DNA of 64,000 nt from positions 14,652,501 through 14,716,500 of the forward strand of contig NC_088113.1 of NCBI RefSeq assembly GCF_036370855.1. Direction: 5' to 3'. The translations under genes were made by a program, and so were the position numbers. Positions 1 through 13,100 of the stretch are shown piece by piece (positions within the stretch are counted from its first letter, which is position 1; every line of letters begins with the position of its first letter). The stretch comes from Dromaius novaehollandiae. Taxonomy: Eukaryota; Chordata; Aves; Casuariiformes; Dromaiidae. The notes below the pieces were generated by a model that made no database searches, was not told the DNA's origin, and worked only from the letters and a program-made list of their open reading frames with translations.

Positions 1-3000
1 TCAAAAGCAAGAAAGTTCAGAACTCATACCCTCCTCCCTGTTATCTGCAGAAGCTGGATTGCAGGCTTCTCAGGAGTGAGGGGATAGCAATATTTTAATT
101 TTTTTTTATAAAAACTGTACAATAACAAAAGCTATTGTAGGCTGGTGAATACTTTCAAACTAATTATCAATCAGAATATGATATGAAGAAAGGCTTTTCA
201 GAGCTTAATCAGAATAAAAATGAATAGAACTGAAAATTAAAGCAAAAATATAAGAAAAGAGACTAAAACAATTTTTGAGAGAACTCAGAAAAAAAGAATT
301 TAGGGAGGATTAGAGAGTCCTGAGTTGCATAATAAGATTCTAGGTTATATCCAAGTATTTCTTTAATTGAAAGGATATGAAATCAAATACCGCTCTTTAT
401 ATACTGGGAAAAAAACACCACAGCTTTGCAACCCAAACCAGGCCTGTACTGCATTTCTGAACCTTTAAATTAGAAACCAATACAGCTTGCATACAGATTT
501 TTGTGAATTAAGAAGTAAACAGCTATAAAATGCAAATAATACTATTAGATAATGTCAAGGACAGATGCTATGTCTATTACAGCTGCCCAGTGGTGCACGT
601 TTGCCTGCCTGCCCACCAACAGTTCTGCCCCTGGTTTGTTCCCTGCCAATTTATGGACCTTCACACATGAAATAGATGGGCTGCTTCCTCCAGTCATATT
701 CCATACAGCCACTGCCTTCCACGAGGTATATTCCCAGCAAGGTGTTAAATCCCAGTGGCCTCAGGTTTTGAATACAAGACTTGAGCTCCTTGTCCTGTTT
801 TTGGCTCTCCTATCCCATTCCCAGGCTCAGCACACAGCACATCACTTTTATCATCTGTAAGAAATACTAGTCTGAGCTGAGACCAATACCCTACCAGCCA
901 ACTGGTATGAAGAACCAAGCATTTACTTCAACATATGTGATTCATCACTGGTGAACATGGTTGCTCAAAACAGCAGTGACTTATGTATGTTTGTTGAGTA
1001 GTGTGTCCGTGTTGTATGTAAAAGCATGGCTGAATTCAGTGCTCATTGAATTTGGAGTGAGACCGGTAGTGAGACAGTGGGCAATCCTCTGTCCAATTCA
1101 GCAAAGCTGCAAATCACAGCTCTCAGGCTCTGGTAAAGTCCATCTTTAGCCAGAAAGCTATGAATATGCACTCAGCACCCATTGCACGCAGTGGGAGATG
1201 AGCATATTCTTAAAATTAATCATACTGGAGGTGAGCTTTTTTGAATAGGAAATTTATTTGGAGGAAGAAAATCAGTGCAGCTTTTTCAGACCTAATGGGA
1301 CTTTTCTGTGGGCAAAGGAGGAGGAAGTTTGGTCCCATCTTTCAGTACTGATGCATCAGAGCACAGCGAATGCAGGCTTTCTCCTATTTCTTACTGACTG
1401 CAGTGTTATCTATGCTATTGCTGAGAGCTGTCCCACTTCATTCAGGGCACTAAAAACCAACCAGGCACCACTTTCTAATACCTACTGAATCACAACAAAT
1501 GAAGTTTAATTTCTAGGCCAGGATGAGAACTTTCATCCTTACTTTAGAAAAGTGAAAAATTTTAGTTTTTTGCTGACCGAAATACTTTTGGAATTAGAAA
1601 AGGCAGAAGCCGAAGGAGCTCCAGATACAGTCCTGGGTGTTATGATCCTGGGCCGCTTCTCAGTTCTGCCTAACAACCAGCTGAAACCAAGGGGAGAAAA
1701 TATTTACAGGGTTTTTGAGTTTCTTGAAACTTGATACTGCAAATAGCACCTCTGAAGTCAATAGCATTGCCCCTGGAAAAAATACCTGTTCAGCAGGGAT
1801 AAAGGTATTAAAAAAAACATCCCAAGGTACGGAGAAAAGGCTCTTCAATAGAATATTTGTATCATCTAGTGTGTAATTTGAAAAATACCAGCTTTTCAAC
1901 AGTATCACAGGAGTGCAAACATTTCATTAGACATGTTATAATTGCCTGGAATTGCAAAAGGCAGTTTTCACAGTCAAAATCGCATTTCCTGTTGATTAGC
2001 AACATTTTTCTTTGTAGCTGAAAAAATGAAAAAAGGAAGTCAGAGCTACAGTTGACCTGCTTTAACATAACTTTTGCCTCTGCTAAATTGAATGCAATGA
2101 GTTAGAAATGCAAAGTGGAAGGACCTATCACAGCACAATTTGATCTCAGGAAGAAAATAGTTTAAAGTATAGCACCTCAATTTCAGGTGGACTGAATTAA
2201 TTAACCAGTAATTAATTAAGTAATTAAGGACCTAGTAAATTGTCAGATCTATTCTTTGTTCCCTTGCTCTCTTCAGTGTCTGCTGGTCCAGCTGGCTTTG
2301 CTTCTTCAGTCTCTCTGGCAGGTTTCCTGGAGAAAGACCGTGCCTGTTGCTCCCGGGCTGCCTCCGCCTTCCCACCCCATGTCCTCCCGGCTACGCTCTT
2401 GCCTCTCGCTGACCCAGCCCTGGGGGAGCTCTGGTTCGGGGATTACCCCTCTGGGGCATCTGACAATGAGAGCACGTAGCCGAGGCATCGAGAAAAAGGT
2501 TCAAATCTTAAATCTTTGCTAGTCAGTATGAGGATATCAGGGTTCAGTCAAAGTAATAAAATACTAGTATTAACTCCCTGCTTCCTCAACTTTCTGTGAC
2601 ATTATTTAGGCTTAGCTCAAGCACTATAGGATCCTTTTGTCTCTTCAGCTTCTGCTATATCATGGTACACGCTCTTTCACTCCTGCAGCCAAGCATCTTC
2701 AAAAACACCGCGTGAGACTTTTTAGTGACTCACGTACGCAGGCTGGCTTTAGCCTTTACGTTGCTGACGAGCTTGTCAGCGTGAGAGGTCCTTAACCGTT
2801 CTTCAAGTAGTCAAGCCAGTGGGGGATGCAGGTGGCATTCCCACTCCTCCAGCATGTGGCCAGGAGGAGCTGGATGTTGGTTTCTGAGCGATCTCTGGAC
2901 ATCTGTGCCAGTGTTTCAGGCCACCTCCAAGAGAGGGGTTCTTCAAACGCTTCTCTGGGCACTCAGGACAACGCTGCTACTGAAGTGGCAGCATGCAAAT

Positions 3001-3955
3001 ATTGCAACATCAAAGTCAAGGAGAAACATTTTAAAGTATTTTTTAAATTGTTTGGCAACTTTTTGTTTCAGTACTTCCGCAGTTCCAACATGGATGGCAG
3101 AACTCACAAATATTTTTAAATTGTCAGATGACAACTGCGTAATTTTAGCATCTAATCATTGAGCTTTTAAAACAGACTTTTTGATCAGATTTGTCTAATA
3201 AAAAATACAAATTTAGGGCCTTACTCTTTAAACATATTGAAAGAACTCCTATTTACATCACTGAGAGTAATATTTTGTCTTCTTAGCCTTGTGAAGAGAA
3301 TCAGATACTTTATTCTACTATGTAATTCTGAGTTACTTAAGTCCTGTTTTTATTTATATTAACCTCTCTTTGCATGAGATCTAGAAAAGTTTAGAGTTCA
3401 GTAGATTAATTTAAAAAAAGTTCTTCTGTTTTTCTCTTCAAACTGTTCCATGGAGCTGACAAAATGTACATCGATTTTTAAAAAAAGGATATAGGTTTCA
3501 TACAAATGCCTCCTCTGTGAGAAGCTGCTTTGTACTCTGTAGGTATGGTTTAGATCTTGACTTCAGCAGGGCCAGAATTTCATCCTAAAGATGTAGGACT
3601 CAATTCAGAAAGCCTTTGCTGATATGTATGATCTTCACTCATGTGTCTCCATGACTTATGCCAGCCTGTCACCAATTCTAATAGAAGTACTATTTTCTCT
3701 GTCTTCAGTATATATAATCACAGTTGAGTTGCAAGGAGTTCTTAGGCTAAGTGATGGTTCATATCTGAACCAGAAAAGCAGTTACTACCACCCATCATCA
3801 GGAATTTGCTTGGAAGTTGTCATCATTCAACCCGTTAATAAAAAAATTTAAATACTCTCATAAAAATTCTGTTCTGTATTTGACATCACTGGCTAGTCTT
3901 AAGATAGAATTTTAGACTTACCCATGAAAAAGGCACATTGAAGAGCTGTCTTACG

Positions 3956-3957
<2 letters not shown>

Positions 3958-3993
<36 letters not shown>
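3958..3993 (+). repeat. Poly(A) tract, 36 nt
   Basis: An uninterrupted run of 36 A follows ...gtcttacggc. No retroposed gene or SINE body is recognisable immediately upstream, so this is either an expanded mononucleotide tract or the tail of a decayed retrocopy. Its length would make it polymorphic and prone to assembly error. Confidence 0.95.
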
Positions 3994-3995
<2 letters not shown>

Positions 3996-6900
3996 AGATT
4001 TCTGTATCTTGGGAAATATATGAACCAGTCTAAATTTCTCATAATTACAGTAGGTAATAAAGATGCATTTTAATAGAAAGAACTAAAAGCGGGGGACATT
4101 TTTACATGTGATATATAGCAGTGTTCTGCATATTTCTTGTAGCAGAGTAAAGCATTTGATTTGAAGCATTAAATAAGTTATGAGAATGCAATAAAATACT
4201 GACTGTGGCTTTAAAAATATTTATTCTCTTAAAATACCTTCTACAAATGATACAGAAATAAATGGATTGTATAAGAGAAGAGATTCTGCTTCCCCACTTC
4301 AGCAGGTATTTCATACTGTTTCCCTCCTTAGGAGCCCAATGGAATGGAACCACATTAGGATTCCAGTTGCTCATAAAACAGTCAATCTGGTGTTCCCAAT
4401 TGTGTCATAACTTCTCTGGCAAGCAAAGATACAGTGCATACTAGCAATAAATCGTGCTCCAAATAGTAAGCGTAGCTAAAGTGTGTTCATCTTGTATTGT
4501 TGGCAACACAGAATCCCCACAGTGGCCCTGGGGGGGCTCCGCTCGCCGGGATAGGGAAAGGCACCAGAGAAAAAGGAACATAAAAATTATTTACTATCTC
4601 TGAGTATAAAATCTTTTACCTTAGCTTATCTTTTGAGTGAAAAAGAGCAAGTAAGGGCTCATTAAGACTATATTTTGCCCTCAAACAACATAGTAAGACC
4701 ATTATTAAAACCCTGAAAAGTACCCAACTATATTCTGGCTGTGTATTGACCTCAAAGAAAAGCAGCCTCTGAGACTAGATCTGAGACAATTTGACTTGTA
4801 GGAGGAAGTGGCAGCATTCAGCACTGGCAATGACAAGTCCAGCGCTGCATTAGAAAGGCTGAGCTTGAAACTCCATTTATTTCTCCGTGTTTGACAAAGT
4901 CTCAGCCTGATTTGAACCTCATTCAAAGAGCTGGAGGTTGATAACATGTCACAGAATGCAGAAATATTTCATCTGGAAGGAACTAGCTTGGCAGGCTGTA
5001 GTAAAGCTGAATCAAATATTTTACCCTGGAACATATTTCCTTCAATGGCAATTGCTGCCTCCAGATGTCATCAGTGTTTCAGAAGACCAAAATTTTTATT
5101 CTCTTTGGGCAGTACCTGATCTTGACATTGATGACATTAATGATTTTAATTCTGTAGCACTTTGAACATGAAAAGGTAAAGCCTTGAAAGTCCAAGATAA
5201 CTTGGAGTTTTGCATTTTGGTATAAATAAATGAATTACAGTATAACCTTTCCACCCAGAAGAGTCTATAGTTAATATAACAAAAATAGAATGATTTCTTA
5301 GATTTTAAAACACGGGTGGGACACCAAAGTTATTTTGCTGCTACCTATTTTGATAAGCCACACAGGAAGAGTTCAAGCATGGACAGATGCAGGCTGAGCT
5401 AGATGAGCTGTTCTGGTGGATGGTGTCTTGTTCCTTTCTACCACTTAGGACTCCAGACAACAACTGAATAGAAACCAGGAGAAAGTGCATGTACTTTAAA
5501 TAAAATACTCAAAAAGTATTTTAAAAAGTTGTTGCATGGGTCTTTCAGGAATGTCCTGTCCTACTGGGCTCTGTGATCCAGGTTGCAGCATGGACAAGGC
5601 AAGACGGTGAAGTTAATTCTATCCTGTCTCCAAACTTTGGGTCTTGGTGGGGAGTAAGTATTTGGTGAAAGGATGCATGCTTCAGACCATGCCTAGAGAA
5701 CCTGTGACTGGACCTACAAACTCTGGAACTACTCTCATCATAAACATTGTTTTGTCCAAAACTCCAGCTCTTTGAAAGACATCAATATAGGGTGGGATGC
5801 CAACAAACTATTTGAGCCAGCATGTACTAAAGTGTTTGGTGGTAGCCATTGGCCCTTCTGTCACTTGTGCACATAAGACTTCTCTATAGCGCAGAAGGAT
5901 CTACAAGAAGCAAAAGTAAAAAATGGTGGGATATGTCTTTGGGGAGGACTCAGGGCTGAAGCAGTTCTGAAGTGCCTGCTCCTCTTGCTACTGGCCTGAG
6001 TTGTTTCCACTTTGAATTCAGTTCTCAGGTACGATGATCATTAGATCCGTTGGGCTTCTGGTCTGTGGTTCACAAGCTTAATGTGGGACATTTTCAACTC
6101 AACTGATCTTTGGAAAGCTGCAAATGTTGGCAATAGGGACTTTTCTGTCCAAAGAAAAATATTCAAGATGGTAGCTACTTTCAAAGATATAAAAGCTATT
6201 TTTGAGCTAAATTGTATTCTATATATAAATATATACAATTTGTCTAAACTGTATATAATTATGATATAATCAACTTTTTGAAAAGATTAAGTTTTTAACA
6301 AAAAAGGATGATTTTTCATGAAAATGGTGAGGAAATATGGATTATTTAACAAAGCTAGAAAAAAGTTATATTGCCATATTAACTATATTTAATCTTACCG
6401 CTTAATTTTATATCGAGATAGATTGCCTTAAGGAATAAATTGGCACTATTCCATAAAAGTTAATGTAGCTATGTCAGTTCATACATTCTAAGAGATTAAT
6501 CCGTAAAAACATAACATAATTTCAGAAATCATTATAAAATAAAAGAAATTTCTGGTTCTGCATCCCAAAACACTGTAGTCAGGGGAGCTGCCAGCACTGT
6601 TGTTGTTCAAAGAGACTGCTATGTTTAAGTGATGATTAACAGCACTTAATGGGTTTATTTTGCTATGGATGCATGCATGTTACTTCCATTAACACTAATG
6701 TGGCTTATACATTTCGTATCCTGGAGATCTAGACCCCTTTAAAGATGGCATTATTCATTTTCTCTATCCCTAAAGTCTAACTTGGTAAAATTAGAAATGT
6801 GTTAAACTCTCTTGGCACTTTGATTCTTGTTAATTCAGACTCTGGTGCACTAGGCTGGTGATGGGAAGGGCGGCAGCCTGACACATGCATACGCGCACAA

Positions 6901-7407
6901 TGCATCATGTCTCGATAGTACCTGGAACACTTTAACGACACTTGTGGATCAGGATCCCAAATTTGGATCTTTTGCTATAGGGCAGAAAACATGGTGTCCT
7001 CTTCATCTGCATCTTGAGCTACCTAAATAAATTCACACACAAGCTACTCACCTTCCTGCTTTTTGAAAAGCCCACAAATACCCCCATCTGTGGTGGGTGC
7101 TGGCACCATGAAGCATCAGAGCATCTGACCTGTGGCTGTCCCCCGTGGCTTGTGCATGCATCCCTCTGCAACGCAGGCAAAACAGCAAGGCGCTCCGCTA
7201 AGGCTCACAGGGCACAGCATGTTAGCAAGGGGATCGCCGCTGCAGGGAAAGAGCAGCACTTGCACGCCTCACTGTGCGCTCCTCTGTGGTCACCTGAGGA
7301 AATGGCTTGGAAAGCTCTTTCCCTTTATTTTATTTAATTTTTTTATTATTATTTTGTAGAAGAAACAAGGGTCACTTTTTGCTGTAATAACTGATGGGAA
7401 GCAGAGC

Positions 7408-7505
7408 TGCAGCGCGTGTTAGAGGGAGCGCGCGTACTCAGGCCCCGTCACCGCTGCCGGGGAGCCAAGTCGGAGGCTGCCCGAGAGCGCGCTCTCCTTG
7501 CCAGG
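7408..7505. promoter_or_regulatory. Small CpG-rich patch in gene desert
   Basis: About 100 bp with many CpG dinucleotides (gagggagcgcgcgtactcag, gagagcgcgctctc) stand out from AT-rich surroundings. No gene or CR1 is attached. It could be a distal regulatory element or an orphan CpG cluster. The palindromic gagagcgcgctctc is notable. Confidence 0.35.
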
Positions 7506-9604
7506 CTAATGCTTGTCTCACTCTCCCCAGCAAAGCTATTCACTTTTCTGAAAAGAGTTAGAATTAATGTTTCCAAGTGTGGGAGCAAGACTTACCTTGA
7601 GGAGAGGAGTTCTAATTTCAAATGGTGATCCATAACTTTCTTGTCTTTTTTTGCGAGTTAGCAGTAGAGGCCTTGGGTGATAAAACATACTGCTAATTAA
7701 TAATTAGTTCAGGAAAAAAGGGTAAAGCTGACAAAACCAATAAAAGAGTGCAGTAGAGGAAGAGAAGACGGTTGGCAAGAAAGGAATGACAAACCAGGAG
7801 TCGTATTCTGTGGGTTTTTTCCTATTAATTTCCCATAGAAATACTCAATTTTCCTCACAAACTGTATAGTTTTACTGGTATTAATGGTGGACAAGAAGTA
7901 ACCAGGTGAATTCTTGTCCTTTTAGCTCTATTAATTAGAACGAACATTTATTTAATAGCCCTCAAGAAACTGACAGATTCATTATTTCATTTTACATTGA
8001 AAGGCTCCTGTTATCTGTCCTGAATGAAGAATGACCAACACCTACTTTAAATGTAACACTGTGAAATCATAAAAGTTAGATAAGAAAATGACCTAGAGGT
8101 TCGAGTCTCATGCTGTTAGGATGTAAAACAGTGTTCTCAGTTTGCATGCACTGTAATTGCAAGTGCCAGTTGGGTAACAGAAAATATGCAAATGGTTATT
8201 TAGGCCCACAATTACCTGACTGGAATACACAGACATGGGAATTGCTTAATCAGTTTAGGAAAGCAATTACACATGCATTTTATGAACTGCATGGCTAAAC
8301 TTCACGGAGATCAGTCTCTCTAATCTGTCTAATCTGTGGACAGTGAATGATTGTTCTGAAGCATATGTAATATTGGTTCATACCTTTAAAATTGCTGTAC
8401 TTTCTTCTATGTTTCTTATATCTTTTATCCCCAAGAAATTTCCAGCTGTGCATTTAAATAAAAAAAAAAAAGCCATGGGAAGATGATCAGAGCTACCATA
8501 TTATTCCTGTCTTTTGTAAATCTGTAATACCTGCTTATAAAATGGCTGAAGCTATAGCTGAAGGAAAAGCCCTTGGTGGTCATTTATTCAGACAGTCAAA
8601 GTCAAGACACAGCTCCAGGTGGATGCAGGAGGAACAGGAGCAACAGACGTTCACCATCCACAGACCAGCTATTCTCTCTAATTAGGACATTTTTGCTCCC
8701 TTCTGAGTTCAAGTGCTGCTTTCTTTCTGAGATTGGAGGGATCCTGTGAAGAGCATTGTTTAAATTAATTCAGCTGACATGACTTCATAATACAGCAAAG
8801 TAATTGTATTAATAAATTATCAATCCAAGGGCAGACTATTTCTGTTCACAGTGGAAAACACACAGGGCAGAACCTTTTCTTTCCTTTTGGGGTTTTAAAA
8901 GTGGAAAGCATTAAAAGCTTCTAAATATGTAGGCATTAAAGAAATTTCTGCTTATACTCCATTTTCAAATGTGACTCAAGTACATAAGAACCTAAGCCCC
9001 ACTGACTCCTACCTGCTTACATCCTACCTATTTAAATTTCAGCTAGGAATATTTTACATATGCTGTTAGAATTACATTACTATGTTTACTAATATGGCAG
9101 TGAGGAATATTTGGATGCTGCTATGCCTTTCTGAATATTGATGCTATGTAATAACTACATATATTTTCCAGATGTGAAAGGAACGTATTTCTGTTTACCA
9201 GCTGTTAATTACTTGGTAGCTGGGTTTTTGTGATGTTTGCATTCAGCTGAAATTGTTAATAGAACATAGTCCAAGCGGCTGGAAAATTTTCATCTCTTTA
9301 GTAGTCTTTTTTCAGAATACTTGCAAGAGTGGATATACTATGTTTAAAAGTTTTGCCATTGAATCACTACAGTTATGAATTACTTAGTGCTAATTAATGA
9401 CTAAGTGTAAATATATATAAAAACTGAGTTGGAAGTTTCACTTCTAAGATGTATATGTTGTTCAGTGAGGTTGATTTACCCCAGCTTAGTATGTTCATGA
9501 GTTCATTTTATTCCTGTAAAGGCAAATATATTCAATGTACAGCATTAAAGATTTGTCCTCCTGTTTATCCCAATGGAATTTAGGAGCAATTCTAGTTTCT
9601 GATG

Positions 9605-10132
9605 GAATTCACAGACTCACAGAAGGGTTGAGGTTGGAACTGACCTCTGGAGATCATCTAGTCCAACCCGCCTGCTCAAGCAGGGTCACCTACAGCACGT
9701 TGCCCAGATAGCTTTTGAATATCTCCAAGGAAGAAGACTCCGCAACCCCTCAGGGTAACATGTTCCAGTGCTCTGTCACCCTCACAGTAAAGGAGTTTTT
9801 CCTCGTGTTCAGACAGAACTTCCTGTGTCTCAGTTTGTGCCTGTTGTATCTCATCCTACTTCTGGGTACCACTGAGAAGAGTCTGGCCCCATCCTCTTCA
9901 CACCTTCCCTTCACATACTCGTACACATTGATAAGATCCCCCCCTCAGTCTTCTCTTCTCCAGGCTGAACAGTCCCAGCTCTTTCAGCCTTTCCTCATAC
10001 AAGAGATGTTCCATTAACATCCTTAATCATCTTAGTAGCCCTCCACTGGACTCACTTCAGCAGCTCCATATCTCTCTTGTATGGGGGACCCCAGAACTGG
10101 ACACGGTAGGGGGAATTCCAGCCCCACCGTAG
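9605..10132 (-). mobile_element. Truncated CR1 LINE (3' part)
   Basis: On the plus strand the block reads as the reverse complement of the avian CR1 3' region. It starts at the tail (cacagactcacagaagg), then gaggttggaactgacctctg and agatcatctagtccaaccc, and runs through the characteristic ctgaacagtcccagctcttt and ccctccactggactcacttc segments to about 10132. Only about 530 bp of the 3' end is present, as usual for 5'-truncated CR1 copies. Frames are broken by substitutions, so it is inactive. An open frame of about 100 codons on the opposite strand is antisense to the element and not a gene. Confidence 0.93.
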
Positions 10133-13100
10133 GAAGTCTAAGGCTGTATCTCAGTCTGGGCCCAGGAGATCATGCATTTCATTTTTTGGACTACAAAAAA
10201 CAATAAAACTGCATATATTATCATCAGGATTAAATCTTGCCGAAGCAGAGCTATGGTTCTATAAAAATCACTCTGAATTTTTTGCTGGTACTTCAAGAGA
10301 TGAGCTCTCTGATGCTCTCCAAAAATACTAGAATAGATCAACCGCTGAGTTTTTGTAAGTTCATCTTCTCTGTGGACTCTAACAATTTAATAAATTTTCT
10401 AGTGCTGGCCTGAACTCTCCTTCCAGCTACAGCTGATACAGCACTGAGAGCTCTTATTTTTTTTTAATGACTGAAGCAATTTCTTTTAGTGTTTGCAATA
10501 CTGTTATATCACTCTGCATGACAGTTGAGAGCAGGAAAATTGAAGAGCATAGAGCCCCATGGAAATCTAGTCCTTCCCCTCCTCCCTGCCGGTCTGTGCT
10601 TGCAAATATAATTGATTTGGCAACAGTTGTATTCACACGTTAACTGGGTCTTCCCACAGAAGTGAGGAAGTGTCTGGGAGTCTCGCCAAACCACTTTCAG
10701 CACATCCAAGTACGAGGAAGCTTCTCCATAACCGAGTGTAGCCCAGGTGCCTCCCTCAGGGCCCCAGCATTGCTCCAGCCTGTGTGTCTGAGGAGCACGG
10801 CTAGGTCGGTACAGCTCAAGGTATCCGCTCATCATTCCCTGTGCTACGTTCCCTCGGCGGGTCTCGGGTTTCCTCCTGTAGCTTTCAGAGCTGTGCATCA
10901 CGACGTGGAAGCTTTAGGCCACAGCCACCCGGTTTTAAAATATGCTCACAACTATTCCCAAACACTTGAGCCTTGAAATGCTCGTATTTTCTTTGTGAAA
11001 GCATGTCTTTCTCCTTTCCCTCAGAAGATGTACCTCGTGCCATTTTCAAAAATTGTCCGAAGCTATTACCATAAACACAATAAAAAAATCAGACTTCTTG
11101 GGAAGGCCTGATGAGAAAAAAACATGTTCCACCCCCCACCCCCCCGCCTTTCCTCTCAGTGAGCGCAAATCAAACAGTCCTCTCTCACTATCATGTTGTG
11201 GAGTCAATATGTAATCATAGGAAAGTCCTTATGCAATATTATCCTTACAGAGCCCTGCGGGTTGAAATGAAATGTGAAGTTCCTTTCTACATATTATTTG
11301 GTTACGTTACATAGCAGAACATCGTCTGCTCCGCAAGCCGGCAGTGCGTCTCACAAAGGTCCATCTGCCAGCTCGGGAGGTGAGCTGTTAAACCTGTGAG
11401 CTAGGTTAACTCTGTCCACTGCGAGAGGTGGAAATTTGTTAGCTTTCTAGAAGTTAGGTGACAGATCCTCCAATAGCAGAGATTACCCTGGTTCGCTTGA
11501 AGCTTCAGCAGTTTGCACCAGTTGGGAAGTGTATGAAGTCAAGATGATGTATTCCGTTTCTGCACCTGCCTTTAATGGGAGGTTCTCCTCTGCTCATTAG
11601 GGTTAGAAATTTAACTGAAGAGTACGGGCTCTACCTCCGATTTACTTAAATTAACTTTTTAAGTCAAATGATTAGTGAGGAGGAAAAAAAAGACAGACAA
11701 ACTAGCTAAAATTGTCCTATTCGCTAATCCGTTTGCATGCAAGAGGAAAGAAAAAGAGAAACTTCTCTGTCAAAATTTATTTTATCAAATATTTAAACAC
11801 CATTTCTTTGATACCAGCATGTAAGGCAGGAGTGTTAATCTTAGAGCAAATGGGTTGTATAATAATACAAGTGAAATGTGCAAATTGCAAAAAAAATGCT
11901 TGAACAACAGAAAAAATTGTGTAGCAATTGCCATATAATGAGGAAGTTCAATAGCAAATAATTGCATACCAAGTACCTTAATGCTAACTACCTACTTTAA
12001 AAAATCATTGCAAAATTGGGTTTATAATTAAATTACAATTATAAGCAAACATGAAACAGTAATTATTCCCAGAGAAATTTGTATATTTTATTTTCAAAGT
12101 TCTGCGGCTTTTCCTTTCTCTGTGACTCATCTTTGTTATGATTACTGTGCTCCTTCTTGTTTTGCATGAAGGATGCTACCTTTTGTACTACTTTGTATCC
12201 TGTTGTTTGTATAAAATATTACACATTTCTACTGAATATGGACATTTTTAGCCACACAAAATTTATAAGCAAAAAAAAAAAAAAGATGAAAAAAAAAAAT
12301 CTATCCCCTTAACACATCCTAAAAGTCGATGACCTTTAATTAGGACAATTGGGTTCAGATATTCCATTGATGCAAAGTGGCACGGCTGTTGGAGCTGTGT
12401 AGCCTGGCAATGCCAACCTCTGCCTAGGTGAAATATTAACAGCTGGTCTTGGTGCACCATTTCCAGAGATATAAAGAACTGTGTGTTTTGTGTGGAGCAG
12501 AAAAGTAAACAGTATTTCCTGTCGGTTGTTCCCTCAGAGCTGGGAGGTTGCTCTGCTTTACACAGGATGATGCTGAGAGGTTCTCCAATAAAGAGCAAGA
12601 AGAAGGGAAAGATGGTATGTATGGCACCTCCTTTTATACAGAGCAAAAACCCAACTGACTCAGGACCACGATCAGCAGGAAAAGTCTCTGTTTCTTCCTT
12701 GACTTCTTGAGCCATAAGAGACTCTTTGCAAGGAGCGGTATGTTGGGTTGTTGTGACTGGCAGCACTCCTCCCATCACTCGTCTCTACCCCCTCGCTAGC
12801 TCTGCTTGTTTTGGGTCAAAGCTGTCCCTGAAACTTCAAAGAAAACACCCACTGAAAAGGGGAGCCTTCACCTGCTCTGCACTTTGGTGCGTGGGACCAG
12901 CAGCCTCTGAAACGCCCTCCACATGGAGCGAGGATGCAGCCCGGCAGCCCTGCCTCCATCCCTCGTCCTTCCTCTTCCCCAGTGCCAGCAATTCCATAAA
13001 TAGTCTTTAGGCTGGTGTATTTTTTTATGCATGGGCTTTGCAGTATTTTCAGCCATATTATACTTCAGCAGGCATGACGGAAAGCTGCGATAGAAGAGAT

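Larger units (their letters stand above)
1..9604. other. Gene-free region
   Basis: This is AT-rich intergenic DNA distal to the CBLN4 3' end. All open frames are short, mostly lack ATG starts and show no recognisable protein. It holds a 36-nt poly(A) tract (3958), a G-rich blip near 4530 and the CpG-rich patch at 7408-7505. No exon with convincing splice sites was found on either strand. Confidence 0.6.

Noticed and set aside
8095-8115. Second B-box-like string ggttcgagtctc
   Set aside because: No A box at the right distance and no cloverleaf.
9715-10017. 100-codon plus-strand frame
   Set aside because: It lies wholly inside the minus-strand CR1 element and is antisense to it.
12263-12775. 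About 170-codon open frame on the minus strand
   Set aside because: No recognisable domain, a low-complexity Phe/Ser end translated from an A-rich tract, and no supporting splice or promoter context. Most likely chance.
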